Source: Maylandia zebra (Eukaryota; Chordata; Actinopteri; Cichliformes; Cichlidae). Taken from it: DNA of 64,000 nucleotides. Below the pieces are notes generated by a model. The model worked only from the letters and a program-made list of their open reading frames with translations. It made no database searches and was not told the origin of the DNA. The stretch lies in contig NC_135185.1 in assembly GCF_041146795.1 (NCBI RefSeq), positions 23,332,529 through 23,396,528 of the forward strand, in the 5' to 3' direction. Made by a program: the position numbers and the translations under genes. Of this stretch, positions 13,254-24,549 are shown one piece after another. The stretch's first letter is position 1. Every line of letters begins with the position of its first letter.

Positions 13254-13400
13254 ACAATAATAATAATAATAATAATGTATACTTTATTAATCCCTTAGGG
13301 AAATTATTCCTCTGCATTTAACCCATTCACTCAGTGAAGCAGTGGGCAGCCACCAATCCAGCGCCCAGGGAGCAGTGTGTAGGTACCTTGCTCATATAGA
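13254..13400. repeat. LINE 3'-tail-like repeat with (AAT)n
   Basis: An AAT microsatellite is followed by TACTTTATTAATCCC and then a block containing CTCTGCATTTAACCCATTC and GCAGTGGGCAGCC. The same block recurs at 60345-60450 beside a GAA microsatellite. The layout, a short tandem tail next to an ACTTTATT motif, is that of the 3' ends of fish L2/Rex-type LINEs or their short derivatives. Confidence 0.6.
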
Positions 13401-13539
13401 AGTGGATTTCCAAATGTGTAAAAGCAAGCATTATGTTTTTTTCCAGATAGTTTTAGCATAATCCAGCCATCCTTTGTCATGTAATACATTATGAACGAGC
13501 ATCATTGGAAAAAAGAAGAAAAAATCATTAGTTTGTCCA

Positions 13540-15165
13540 AATCTTTATTTTCTTTTTGACACTATCAGACATATACAGTAAAACACAGCAGCTGGCAAGA
13601 TACAACGATGGCGAAAAAAAATTAACTGACTTCTAATGGATTATTTCAGTGAACTGGCCTCAAATGGTACCTTCTGGAGAAACAACATCCCACCTAACCC
13701 CTAAAACTACAGCGTTTTTTTTTAGGGAAACCAGGTCATATATCATCTAGAGAATTACTCTCCGGTGCAGCAGCGATCCACGAACAAATTTAAACAGGAG
13801 GATAGACAAGCTAAAGCTCCTTTTCTTTGTTTTTGTGCAAAAAAAAAAAAAAAAAAAAAAAAAGCAAAGAGAGAGAACATGAAGGAGACAGAAGACACCC
13901 AAAAAACAGATAAAAAACCAATTCCTGTTTCAGTTCACTACATTGTTTGAATGCAGGGTCCACTATGACATTTGGAACCATACTCCATAAGAAAACAACT
14001 GTTTTTATTCTATTTTGCATCAGTGGACACATCAAGGATGAGGTGTAACGCTATATTTTAAAAAAATAAATAAATAAAATAATCGAGAATCACATTTTCC
14101 ATATGCAGACACTTACTCCCAAACAACACTGTGGTATGATGATTATACAACAACATAGATAACCTTGCAGCAAGCATGAAAACAGATCACATCTTTCACT
14201 GTTTTCTTCACATGGGAGCCAATTTCATTAGATCTTAGTTAATACTTACTTTACCCATATGTCAAAGTCTGCCCGAAACCATGAAACAATATCAGTCTAT
14301 ATATCTGAAGTCATAAAGTGGGATGAGAGTGCATCACTCAAATAAATAGCCTAATCAAGTCGATATACTATGTGCTCATTAAATGCTCTTTCTGCTTAAT
14401 GCAGTCAGTCAGAAATGACAAATTTGTGTGGGAGTTTCATATTGCAGTACAATGGCTCTGTGCTGTGCTATCATCATCATCCACATGGTATCCAAAACAC
14501 TGTGACAAAAATACAAGAGACAATAAACAATTCACAGCAATATTAATTAGCAACCTCCCTCTCACATAACAGTGACACCTTCTGTCAGATACCACCAGGG
14601 TAAAGATCTCCAATTCAAATCTACAAATGCATAATGACCATCTGTCTGATGGTGCGTGCCTGGAGAGGTTGGAAATCCGAATTTTAGAGTTCCCAGTCGG
14701 AATTTGAATCTGGAACACCTCCTCAAGTGGAATTTCCCTCTCAGATAGTTGGAGCAGCCCGTGTAGACCGAAACTAAGGGTCCATGATGGCTGCATTAAA
14801 TGTACACAGTAGTAAAATTTTAAACTTTTAATCTGTACTGCCACTATTGTATATTTGCGACTTACTAAATAAGCCATGAATGTCTTTTTTAAGCACAAAA
14901 AGCAATTATTATGTTATATTGCCTGTGATACCTGAATGACTCTACCTTGCTATGGACAAAAACAAATGCTGTTTTTCGTACACACTAACTTGGGAGTGAA
15001 GTCACTCCTGATTTCGCATTAGTGTAAGTATGTAAAGATAAATAACAGTTTGATTAGCATTGCAAATGAAAACTACATATTTTCAAAAAGACTCAGTAAG
15101 TACATGACCCTGTTAAACCCCTTTCAGATTGGACTTTTGTAAACAATGCATAGGTGAATTCATCA
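13540..15165 (-). other. 3' UTR-like region of the fut9 A copy
   Basis: The minus strand downstream of the fut9 A reading frame is alignable over most of its length with the same region of unit B (24550-26490). A minus-strand AATAAA lies near 13541 and its counterpart near 24550, so both copies probably inherited a long shared 3' UTR of about 1.6 kb. The best-kept part is at 14395-14590 versus 26035-26250. No coding exon is seen. Confidence 0.55.
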
Positions 15166-16307
15166 TTAGTACACACTAGCTCTGCCTTCAACAATATAAC
15201 AAGGTCCACGTAGACCTTCAAATCTCTGGTTAACCCAGTACCACTTATCAAGGCTATTGAATGCCTTGTATTCTTTGTGCCTTTGCAAGTAATCACAAGC
15301 CAGGCATGTGTGCTCTGCCCAAAAATAGGCCTTCTTTACTTTAAAGTGTTGCCGCCACTCAAAGTACCTGAGGTACATTTCCTCATTTTTGTCCAGGAGC
15401 AGCAGGTAATCAGCCAATTCCTTGGGCGAGCTGAAGTCGTCAACATGAATGAAGGAGTCTCGTGGTTCTCATAGTTCTCATAGTTCTTCCTGGGTGGGCC
15501 AAACACCACTGGCACTGTCCCCACATTGAGTGGGTTGTAAAGTTTCTCTGTAATATAATCTTTGTGGATGGAGTTCTCAAACGCCAGATAGAATTTGCAA
15601 CTGGTGATGGTGGGGAAGTAGTCTTGGTCAGAGATGTATTTCCCGAAGGCCTGTCCATATGCATGAACCTCAATGTGTTTGTGCAGTTCATTATAATATT
15701 TCACCCGTATGTGTTGCTGGTTCCAGTTGTTTACAATCCAGCAAATCAGCTTGTTTTTGCTGGGTGGTACAAAATCCTCTTCCCCTTCTGCTGCTACGAT
15801 GGACCCATAAGGCACTACAATGTCAGCATCTCGATTGAGCGTCAGATTAAACAGGTTCTCTATCCCAGGCAGCTGGGACGAATGTGTCGGTGACTCAAAG
15901 TTCATCCATATCCACTTCTGGAACGACGGTCGCTTGAACGGTGGCAGATTGGACAGGTCAGGGCTAATGTCACAGTGATGGATGATGACCCCATCAGACT
16001 TTATGTAGTGCTTCCTGTCTGCTGTGATGAAGAAGCCATCAATGTTAAAGAGAGAGCTGCCGAGGCATGGGTCGTACGTTTGTCCGAAGGGCCAGAGCCA
16101 GATCAGCACAGTGGTCACGTTTTTATTGCTCTTGGTGGAGAAGAGGTTCTTGACCCAGTCTGTGGATACTGTTGACTCTACAGGACCTGATAACCAGCTT
16201 GTAGAGGGTTTACCATACATCCAAAAAAACAGAGTCACAAAGCATCCCAGTATAAAAGTACCAAGCAGAAGGAATTGCAGGATTCTGTAAAAAGTTGTAG
16301 ATGCCAT
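15166..16307 (-). pseudogene. fut9: alpha-1,3-fucosyltransferase 9-like, copy A, frameshifted
   Basis: This is a single coding exon like other FUT9 genes, entered by an acceptor (TTTTTAG) at 16316-16317, with ATG at 16307 starting MASTTFYRILQFLLLGTF. It reads as a Golgi type II GT10 fucosyltransferase: a short cytosolic tail, a membrane anchor at residues about 9-30, then WLWPFGQTYD, CWIVNNWNQQH and FYLAFENSIHKDYITEKLYN. After GPPRKNYENYEN the frame shifts by a net +2 relative to copy B (about 15458-15490, where TATGAGAAC is repeated). The last 85 or so codons continue in another frame up to DKWYW near 15235. The acceptor motif reads IHHCDIS where copy B and human FUT9 have HHRDI, and two codons are lost at LTLNRDADI. 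It is very probably a pseudogene, or makes a protein with a wrong C-terminus. Confidence 0.88.
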
Positions 16308-16415
16308 ATTATGTCCTAAAAAGAGAAAACCAAAGAGAAAGAACATGATCTCATGGACAGCAGGACACAACATCAAGATTAACCATCATATCATATTAAG
16401 GTTTTACATATTACC

Positions 16416-16759
16416 TTACTTAGACTTAGACTTAGATCCTCCCATCGGGCGACAAGAGAACGCCATTGAACTCGGTCTATCGCGGCAGTTGTTGCTTCAT
16501 CCCATGACAGTTCGACTGAACGTAAATCTTCAAGGAAAATCCTCCTCCGTGTTATTTTAGGTCTTCCTCGCCGTCTCTTTCCATTCTTCGGGTTCCACAG
16601 AACTGCAACACGGGCAGGTCTCGGGTCCGGTAGCCGAAGGATGTGACCAGCAAATCTGAACCGACGCTTGGTGACTTGGACATGGAGCGGCTCTACTCCC
16701 GCACGGCAATATACTTCTTCATTGGTAACGCGATCCCGATATGTGATCTTGAGACATTA
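16416..16759 (-). mobile_element. 5'-truncated LINE fragment (ORF2 C-terminus) with 12-bp target duplication
   Basis: This 344-bp insert lies upstream of the fut9 A exon. It is flanked by TTACATATTACC at 16404-16415 and 16760-16771. Unit B has one such site (TTACATACTACC) and no insert, so both ends are exact. Read on the minus strand it encodes GHILRLPDPRPARVAVLWNP and then RGRPKITRRRIFLEDL, the C-terminal tail typical of LINE reverse-transcriptase proteins, and ends in a (CTAAGT)n tail. The clade is uncertain; RTE-like or a relative is possible. Only the 3' end was copied, as is usual for target-primed insertion. Confidence 0.85.
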
Positions 16760-16771
16760 TTACATATTACC

Positions 16772-17271
16772 AACATGTAATAATGTCTGCTGGACCTCTG
16801 ACTCTGAACAGAATCGATGGCTTTAAACACTTAGTGGTATGAATATCATAAATAAAAATGTGAAGCCTTTTACGCACTATCACAATACAAACCTGGTGGA
16901 CACAAAGCACTTTGATGACTCTTCCCACACTGCGTAATCTCACCTTATTTGGCTACAGGTATGCTATCAACCCTGTTTGACAGATACGCTATCGAACTGG
17001 TTTCCCAGTTTCTTGGATTCCTCCTTTTTTTCTCTTGGGATGTATCTACTTTCCACAATAAACACGCCCGTTTCACTTAGTTGTAGAGTGCCTCTAAGTG
17101 AGCGCACTTTCTTCACACAAGGTTTGATTTCTCTAGCTTCCAAAAGTTTTGATAGCATTTTATGGTGAAATATTGTCAATAGTAGAAATATAATTGACCT
17201 GACTTATGACTTATGTAGTGACCTTCCACCCTGTTTTCACTGCAAATCCAAAACTAGCCCATTCTTTTCAT
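16772..17271. other. 5' flank of fut9 A
   Basis: Up to about 16980 this is the homolog of the fut9 B upstream flank (28915-29100 and 29400-29470), sharing AACATGTAATAATGTCT and CACAGGTATGCTAT-like stretches. The rest, to the hAT element, holds no gene. Confidence 0.5.
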
Positions 17272-18028
17272 TAGTGATGTGTGGATCGATCCTGAAATAT
17301 TGATTCCTCCAATACCAGTCATTTATGTTCTAGAATCGATTCTCACATTAAAATATCGATATTTTAGTAATTTAGGGTAAATCTGTAGTTTATCATTAAC
17401 AGGAACACAGTGGAAAGGAACTATAACATTCGGATTGTCTACATTCGAAGGAACTACTTCTTCTTCCGCCTTTCATAGTCATGTGCGAAATACGGCTGTA
17501 TAAATGTGTGGCAGCCCTTGGCGTGCGCACTCATAACAATGGCTGAGCATAATTGGAGTCATGTGTAGACGTATTTTACCTCCACAAACAGCTGAGACGT
17601 GGTTTGCGATACATGTGGCAAAAAAGTGAGGTGTTGCCGCAACACCACTGACCTTGTCAAACACTTCAGAGTAAATCATATCACAGAATATGACGAGCGT
17701 ATGTTGAGGCGAACTGAAGAGGAGGAGAGGGACAGGTGCTGCTAGGGCGAGACAGACGTCTCTCACGGAGTCCTTTAGTGCTGCAAGCAGGCAAGCAGTT
17801 CAAATAGCACAACTTCAGGTTTTTTATTTCTACATGATGAACTCTGCATTATTAAGTGATAAGAACAAGTAATCTGATGTCCTGTAATCATTATGATGCT
17901 ATAATTTGAGATACCATAAATAAAAGTTTTTGTACAGAGTATCGGTATCGGATCAGTATCGTCGATACCACCCTGAATTTTATTTGGTATCGAATCGGAA
18001 AGGAAATCAGTGGTATCGCACATCACTA
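17272..18028 (+). mobile_element. hAT-family DNA transposon, internally deleted
   Basis: The termini are TAGTGATGTG and its inverse CACATCACTA, flanked by a perfect 8-bp target duplication CTTTTCAT (17264-17271 and 18029-18036). Eight-base duplications and this terminus are characteristic of hAT elements. At about 17539-17700 the plus strand keeps the N-terminal BED-type zinc finger of a hAT transposase (CDTCGKKVRCC, then LVKHFRVNH), with stop codons in frame. The catalytic part is gone, so the copy is non-autonomous. At 757 bp it has lost most of a full-length element. Confidence 0.9.
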
Positions 18029-18639
18029 CTTTTCATTCATTCATTTCATGTGTTAATGCTAAACAAGACTTTGTTTATGAAATAAGAGAAATGTGGAAAC
18101 AATGTGCTTTAGTGCATAGTGTCTGCAGATAATTCCTCAATAATATAGCTGATGGTTGATTCAAACTCAAAATAATTGCAATCACACTTTAACTTTTCCC
18201 CACTGGATTAATTATACATGATTTTTCTGATCTTTTTATGATTTCTGAACTGTCAGAATTAGTGTCAAGACAACTACTGTTTGTGATACTTTTTATGAAT
18301 TGTATGAGTAATGTGTTTATTTATTAATTTATTTATCGTCAATCTTAGGAAAGCAGGGAAGGGCCTCAGCCAGTTGTTGCATTTTAAAATGCAATGTGTT
18401 AACTGTCTAAACTGTCAGAATGTGCTGTTTTTGCACTTATAAAGATATTTATATAATACATACAGTACATACATATATAGACACATTTATATATCCATAA
18501 CTACTGCGGTATTAATTTAGTGACTGAAAGATTGGGCACTTTTTGTGCAGCAAATATATGTTGTTGTGTTTGGAGTATACCTTTTAAAGCATATAAGTAT
18601 TAAAATGTATCACACTGAGGTGATACACTAATATTAGTG
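18029..18639. other. A/T-rich spacer
   Basis: No gene or clear repeat was recognised here. It may be residual unit A flank, but a match to 29480-30990 of unit B could not be shown by eye. Confidence 0.4.
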
Positions 18640-19760
18640 GCAGACAACTGCATCGAATCTCTAAAGCAAGCATGTTGACTGTGACTGATGCTCCTAGGAC
18701 TTTTAATCGTTCTGATTCCATACATGAGAGGATTGCCTTTAGTTGCAAGTGCAAAGCTCTGGTTCTCTCTACTATAATGCCTCACCTCACCCCAGATTTA
18801 TTTTTAGACTTTAGAGGTTTTATTTGATTTAGTGCTTAGTTCTGATAAAATAATTATAGTGTGTGATTTTAATATCCATTTAGATGCTGAAAATGACAGC
18901 CTCAACTCTGCATTTAATCTGTTATTAGATGAATTGGCTTCTCTTTATCTGATCATTTTTATTAACATCTAAATTTTACAATAATAGATTTCCCTAAGGT
19001 GAGAAATAAATTTCATTAGTAGATGTCGTTCTGAAAGTGCTGTGACTAAGTTGAAGGATATAATTCCTCCACTTTTATCTTCTTCAATGCCATGTGCCAA
19101 CACAGTGCAGAGCAGCTACCTAAACTCTCGAAAGTCACTGTACTCCCTGGTTTAACTGTCAAAGGTTCACCTTAAAGTAGATAAGCTGGAGTCAAATTGG
19201 CATGTCAGTAGTTTAGAAGACCTGGAAAAGAGCTTTTTGCCCCTTTTTTTTTTAAAAAAGGAAAAAAAACCCTCTAGTTCTCTTTTCAGCACTGACAAAA
19301 ATTCAGAGCTCTATGAATTTATTCACAAATAAAAATTCAACCATTAGAGAAAAATTACTAGTAACCATCTCACAGACTCATCATTACGTACAGCTGCTTT
19401 AAACACTATTAATATTTTTTGGACTCTTGCACTCTGATTAATTCTTCTGAGTTAACTTCAATAACTACAAATGCTTTAATCCCAAATGTCACCTATCTCT
19501 AATAATAGGCTACATCCATTAAGGTGCCAGTAATTAAACCATTACTTAAAAAGCCATCACAACCCACCTGCATGGACTGCTCTTTAAACTTCCCTTTTCT
19601 CTAACATTCCTGAAAGAATAGTTATTAAACAGCTAACTGATCATTTTCAGAGGAACGGTTTATTTGTTTTCTCTGTAATATTTTACGTCACAATAAAAAG
19701 CCCCTTGAGGCACCTTGGGGTTGTGTTTTGACGCTGTATGAATTGAAATCTTATTAAAAT
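18640..19760 (+). mobile_element. decayed L2/Rex-like LINE
   Basis: The plus strand shows broken pieces of an endonuclease-reverse transcriptase protein. One is a DFNIHLD-like motif around 18860-18890 followed by NSAFNLLLDELASL, typical of the AP endonuclease of fish L2/CR1-type LINEs. The right end contains CCCCTTGAGGCACCTTGGGG and a GCGCTATATAA-like tail (TTGTGTTTTGACGCTGTATG), matching the usual 3' end of these elements. Many stops and deletions are present. The clade call is tentative. Confidence 0.5.
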
Positions 19761-20090
19761 TTTAGAACAGACCCCCCACATATTTCTTTTATATTTATTT
19801 AGAACAGAATACAAACACATACATTATTGGTGCGCAGTTTGAGTGCTCTTTTGCTCACTTGCCCTTGCGTCACATCTAAAATACACCTGTCACTGACAAT
19901 TCAAGTTTAAATTTTGACTACACTTTTTGTATAGAAACATGTGACAGTGAAGTTAAATAGTGGGCATTAAGGCCAGTTTTGAGATCCTTTCCCAGGCCCC
20001 TTAACGCCCACTCACATCCTGGGCCATTTGACCTCAGGAAATCACATGATAGGGTGGGGCTAGGTTTCACTGCGGGTTCACCCGAAACCT

Positions 20091-22738
20091 TGGCTGTATC
20101 CCAATTCAGGGTCTGCAGCCTTAAAGTACGCAGCCTCAACGATCCTCAAGGGCCGCGTACTCAAAGACCGCTAAGGCCGGAAGTGCGAGGCTTGTGAAAT
20201 GGGACGGTCTAGCCTCCGTTGCGCTGCCCAGGTTGCCTAGCAACCATGATACTAACAGCTGATAACGTGTCATACAGCTTTGTTTGACAGAAATGAAGGA
20301 GAAAATCTTTGGTTCATTTGTTTGTTTGTTTCTACATGAGCTTTGATCATTCTCTGTAAGATTAAGCTCAGCTATTGAACGGCGTATATTTTAAAGTAAA
20401 GGCTTTAAAATCCCTTCCTTCCCTCCCCATCTCCAGCTGCCTCCCTCTTCCCGCTCCACCACAACCACCCACACATGCAGGGCCTTGGAGTAGGGGTATG
20501 TCACCAGGGTGCAGAGGAGGCTACCCCCCCCCCCCCGTCCCCTTCTGGCTGCCTCTGCCTCAATTTTATCCCACAACTTAGACATTCACATTACTCACAC
20601 TCTCATTACACATACATATAGGATCTTGGGGGTGGGCACGATACACGGAGTCCAAAGTACCATCAGGGTGTACACCCCACCCCTGGCATCGTTGCCCACC
20701 TCTCAATTTTAAATACACGTAGACATTGAGGGCTATCAGGAGGGACCATGCGCTTACCTGCTGCTCTCTGGCAGGTAGCTCCAAGCCCTCCTGGGTTTTA
20801 AATGCACCTTAGAACACACATGCATCAACATTACAATGAACGGGTGGAGGGAGGTTCGGAGTCTTCTCTCACCCCCGTTCTCTGCGACCTGCTGGAGCAG
20901 GGGGGCTAGGACTAGGAGGAGGAGTTGGCCGTCCGACTGCGGTCTGGAGTGTGGAGCCTTCCTGCTGCTGCGGAGTCGGGGCGGTCTGCCTCCCCCCACC
21001 GCAGGGAAAAGGGAAACACCACCTGGGTCTGGGTGCAGTTCCCCCCTCCAGGGGCGGGGGCACCTAGACCCGGTTTGTAGAGTACGCTTGGGGAGTGTGA
21101 TCGTGTGTACAACGTCTCTTTATGTCTGTCTCCACGTTGGTTGAGTGTGGAGTAAGTGCATATGAGAGCATGAGGGTGGGAATGGATGTTTGTATCTGTG
21201 TGTGCCTGTATTTCTGTGTCTATATGTCAGGTTGGGTGTCAGGCGCCACCTCTCTGGGGACATCTCAGGCCCTCCAAGGTTTGGAGGCCTATCTCCCCCT
21301 ACCACCACTTCCCCTGCCAGTGGCGGACCCCCTCAGACATCGGTGCGTTGGTGGTTCTTTGTGTCCGGGGATGGGCGTCCAGGTACACACCGGCTCACTC
21401 CTTGGCGGCCGCTTATCGGGGCCTGGAGCCTGGGGCTCGCTCGGGCCACTTCGGAGGTGGGGTGCCCCCGGCCTCTCGGCCTGGGGCTCGGTCACTCAGG
21501 CGCAGCTGGCTGCCGGCGGAGCTCACGGGCGCGTCACTGCAACTCCCCCTGGCTTCTGCTCCGCGGCTGCTGAGTGAGCCCTCATCTGGGACTCTCCTCA
21601 GCTCTTTCCGGGACAGTGGCGCAGCTGCCCCTCTGTTGGTCTTCCTTGGTCTCTTGTGTTCTGGGGGCCTCTGGATGTCTGGAGTTTTGATCTCCTCCAC
21701 ACCTGCTTCACACCCTGGAGGACGGGGCTGTGGCCCACACACACCCTCTAGCAGATTATTACATGAAGGAACCTTTTAAAAAAACAAAAAACAAGCGCGT
21801 CCATGCTCACAGGTGTACACACGGGTGATCACACCCACAAACTACACCCTTTTTGGCTCCTACCTCAAAGCACACTGTGTTCTGTTGATCTTATGTGCTG
21901 CACAATAATGTTTAATATTTAGTATATACTATCATATTCCCATATATCATTGTGATGTTGTTTATTCTATTACTCTTGTTCTCTTCTGCTTGCTTTCTTT
22001 TTTCTTTCTCAGCAGGTGATCCAGGTGATTGATATATGCATTTTTTTTCTCTGCCCGTTCTGTTGGTTTTTGTCTTTTGCCCTTCTCCCCCGTCCCTCTT
22101 CTCAGCTGTTTCTCTTTCCCTCTTTTTTTCTCCCCTTCTTTCCCCCAGTCAAGTCTGTCCCGTATTCAGTAAGTGAAAATAAAATAAACAATAAAAGGTG
22201 AATCAAATGGACCATTACGGCAAGGCTGGGATGGTCAGTTTGGTAAAGTAAATCCGTTGGGCATCTTTCTTTGCCTTTAGACAACAATTCTGATGGCAAA
22301 AGAACCAAACGGGACAGGCCAAAAAAAAAAAAAAAAAAAAAAAAAAATCAAGTTAGTACAAACGTCACTAATGTCACATAACTTTGCCGACATGTGGCCA
22401 ACAGTAATGTTTAATGTTCTTCGTTATTAAACATTTGCACATAAATAAGTGACATAATATTCAGTACTTACTTAAAGTTTACTCTTCGGCCGCCCCTCAT
22501 CCGCCGTTTTTTTTCAGCAAAATTATCCACACCCACCGCCGCGCTATGCATTCTGGGATATGTTGGGCCACGAAGTCTACACTGCCACAGCCTTAAAATT
22601 CAGGGAAATGTAGGACACATTTCAGGGCCGCATTTCGAGCAGGCTTTGAATTGGGACAGCCTTCGGCGCGCCGCTGTGACATAATCGGCCTTGAAATGAG
22701 TACTTTAAGGCTGCAGACCCTGAATTGGGATACAGCCA
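20091..22738. mobile_element. DNA transposon with 39-bp perfect terminal inverted repeats
   Basis: Both ends begin TGGCTGTATCCCAATTCAGG and stay identical in inverted orientation for 39 bases (20091-20129 and 22700-22738). The subterminal parts are also G/C-rich and contain GGTTGCCTAGCAACC on the left. There is no transposase, so the copy is non-autonomous. Target duplications are not obvious, which leaves the superfamily open (PIF/Harbinger-like or ISL2EU-like would be candidates). Perfect inverted repeats suggest a fairly recent insertion. It contains a later poly(A)-ended insert. Confidence 0.75.
20400..22347 (+). mobile_element. G/C-rich poly(A)-ended retroelement of unknown family inside the TIR element
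   Basis: A pyrimidine-rich start, a long G/C-rich body (20800-21770) and an A/T-rich 3' part end in 27 A residues at 22321-22347. This is the layout of a retrotransposed transcript. The plus strand stays open for 197 codons at 21186-21779 and for overlapping shorter frames, but the proteins are low-complexity and show no motif. The frames probably just reflect high G/C. The left edge is approximate and no target duplication was found. Confidence 0.4.
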
Positions 22739-22960
22739 TAGGCTGATTGTGGCCTACACCTGTTTTCACACCTGGGCTCGTCTGATTAACGTAGAGGATC
22801 AACAGGGGGTTCTTGACTGACTTGGGGGACACTCCCCTAGGACTTAAATCTGGGACTGTCCACCATTTGACCTTAGAACTGAAGAAGCTGTTTGGATGAG
22901 AGGTGAAACATCTTCAAGCAACTTAAAGAAGTCCAGATGCTTTTCTTTCCAAAAACTCGT

Positions 22961-24050
22961 TAGACATCACTTTTTGTCTTCTGCTGTATGTCGCTTGTTC
23001 AGTGTGTACAACCTCTAAATTGTATGCTGCCAATTAGCCTATATCAGTGTTTTGAATTATAGAACCCTTTAACATAGAATGGATTAATAAGCAGTGTAGA
23101 AAGATGTAAATGAATGAGCTTCCATTGTCACTACCTCTACTGGTGTATACATAAGATATTAGCACTGGTTTTCCTCAGTGCTGTTTAGGGGCATTAACAC
23201 TTGTGGTGGCTTTATACATATCACAGGCAGGGGATCTCATTGGTCAAGAACCAGCCGAGGATCCGCCAAGGATCCACCATGGTGTTGTCAAGATCAGCTC
23301 ACCATTTTAAGTAACTGTATTTGTATGTCAATCAGAGATATCCTGTGTTCTCACTGGTAGTCAAAAAAATTTATCTCGGATCCCACACAGTGATCATTTC
23401 ACTCATAGTCACTGAATATCCTTGACTTTCTGTGGGTTCTGGTTGCCACATTGCAGTAAATTGCTTCCAGTGTGGACATACGCTCCTAGAAATATCAAGT
23501 GTGCAGAAAGGATAACTGACAGTACTAGTAGAGGTAAGATAAAAACTTTTTAATAAGTCTACTGTGTCTTTCAATCTACAAGGTTTAATGTGACCCTTTT
23601 TGATATTTTGGCTGTTTCATTATTTGGCTAAAACTGGAACTTTTAGTAGATTACAAAATAATATATGTATATGTGGGAGGTTTAGCTGCAGTGATCAGAT
23701 CAAGCCTGTTAAGTTATAATGTGTGGCTCCACTGTGATTATCATAAGAGGGAGCACTTTTTTTGCATTTTATTTTGATCTGCCTTTTTATCTCTAAACCA
23801 CCAAACTGTGACTACATGTAGCTCATTAACATTTTAGAATTAAAATATTGAATGCATTGTGATGTATTTTGGACACAGAAAGAGTGATGCATGAATAGTC
23901 TTCCATTTCACTCCATCTCTGGTAAGAATTACTTTCCAGCTACTGAAGGTCATTTCAAAATGTGATGCTATAGTAGAGCCACTCATTAAAATGGTTGCCT
24001 TTGACACTGCATTGAAGTTGATCTAAAGGAACCCCTTTATTGCCCCTTTA
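22961..24050. other. unit A upstream flank (counterpart of 31.05-35.8 kb)
   Basis: From about 23300 to 24030 this aligns with the split flank in unit B. Shared landmarks are CATAGTCACTGAATATCC, GCTCCTAGAAATATCAAG, ATCTCTAAACCACCAAA and TTGAAGTTGATC. No exon was recognised. The region 22961-23160 shows nothing. Confidence 0.65.
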
Positions 24051-24549
24051 CTGTAATAGGAAATATTTTTTTTTGCTATCCTGCAATTAAAGAATTATGC
24101 AACTGATACCAATGTGATTTCTGTCCAAAAAAATGAACCTACAGTCAGCAGCTGTTTAGCTTACATTAGCTTGGCTTAGTTTAGTTTAGCTTAGCTTAGC
24201 TTAGCTTGGCTCAGCTTAGCATAGCATAGCATAGTTACAGGGGAAACCAATGTATAGTTATTAAACAGCCATTTTAAAATGGCTGTTCTGCTTTTTGTAC
24301 AGCTCAGCTCAGAGTTGTCCTGTTTTCAGCCATTATGCTAAGCTATGTTGGCTAGCCAAGTTTATATATAAATCCACTTATATATAAACTTGTTTAAAAT
24401 GTTTAAAAGCAAGCATCATACATGTTTTTTCCAGACAGTTTCAGCATAATCCAGCCTATGTCATGTAATACACATCAGGCATCTCTTTAAAAAACAAAAA
24501 TAAAGAAATACTACAGTACACTTTACAAATGTTTGCTCATTTGTCCATA

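Larger units (their letters stand above)
19940..22960. repeat. older interspersed repeat split by a TIR element (outer layer of nest)
   Basis: The left part (about 19940-20090) and right part (22739-22960) read as one repeat interrupted at GAAACCTTGGCTG. The right part includes GAACTGAAGAAGCTG and GATGAGAGGTGAAACATCTT, a block that I recall as very common in fish genomes. The family is not certain; a Penelope-like or LINE-like retroelement is my guess. The split by 20091-22738 is the supported part of the call. Confidence 0.45.
12970..24050. repeat. tandem duplication unit A (broken fut9 copy plus upstream flank)
   Basis: This unit matches unit B (about 24051-35800) in three blocks. The 3' block at 13000-15180 matches 24090-26490. 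The fut9 exon and 5' flank at 15235-16980 match 27740-29470. The upstream flank at about 23300-24030 matches 31050-31230 plus 34220-35790. Both units start with a TAGCTTAGCT-rich tract followed by ATAGTTACAGGGGAAAC, at 13075-13113 and 24165-24247. Between the second and third blocks, unit A carries mobile elements (17.2-23.0 kb). Unit A also has about 370 bases (roughly 14650-15020) missing from unit B. The outer ends are approximate. Confidence 0.8.

Noticed and set aside
21122-21779. Overlapping plus-strand open frames of 127-197 codons
   Set aside because: Three frames stay open at once in a G/C-rich stretch of a repeat. The proteins are low-complexity with no motif, so this is composition rather than a gene.
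24160-24240. Immunoglobulin switch-region-like TAGCT/GAGCT array
   Set aside because: The pentamers resemble switch repeats only superficially, are few, and lie nowhere near an antibody locus.
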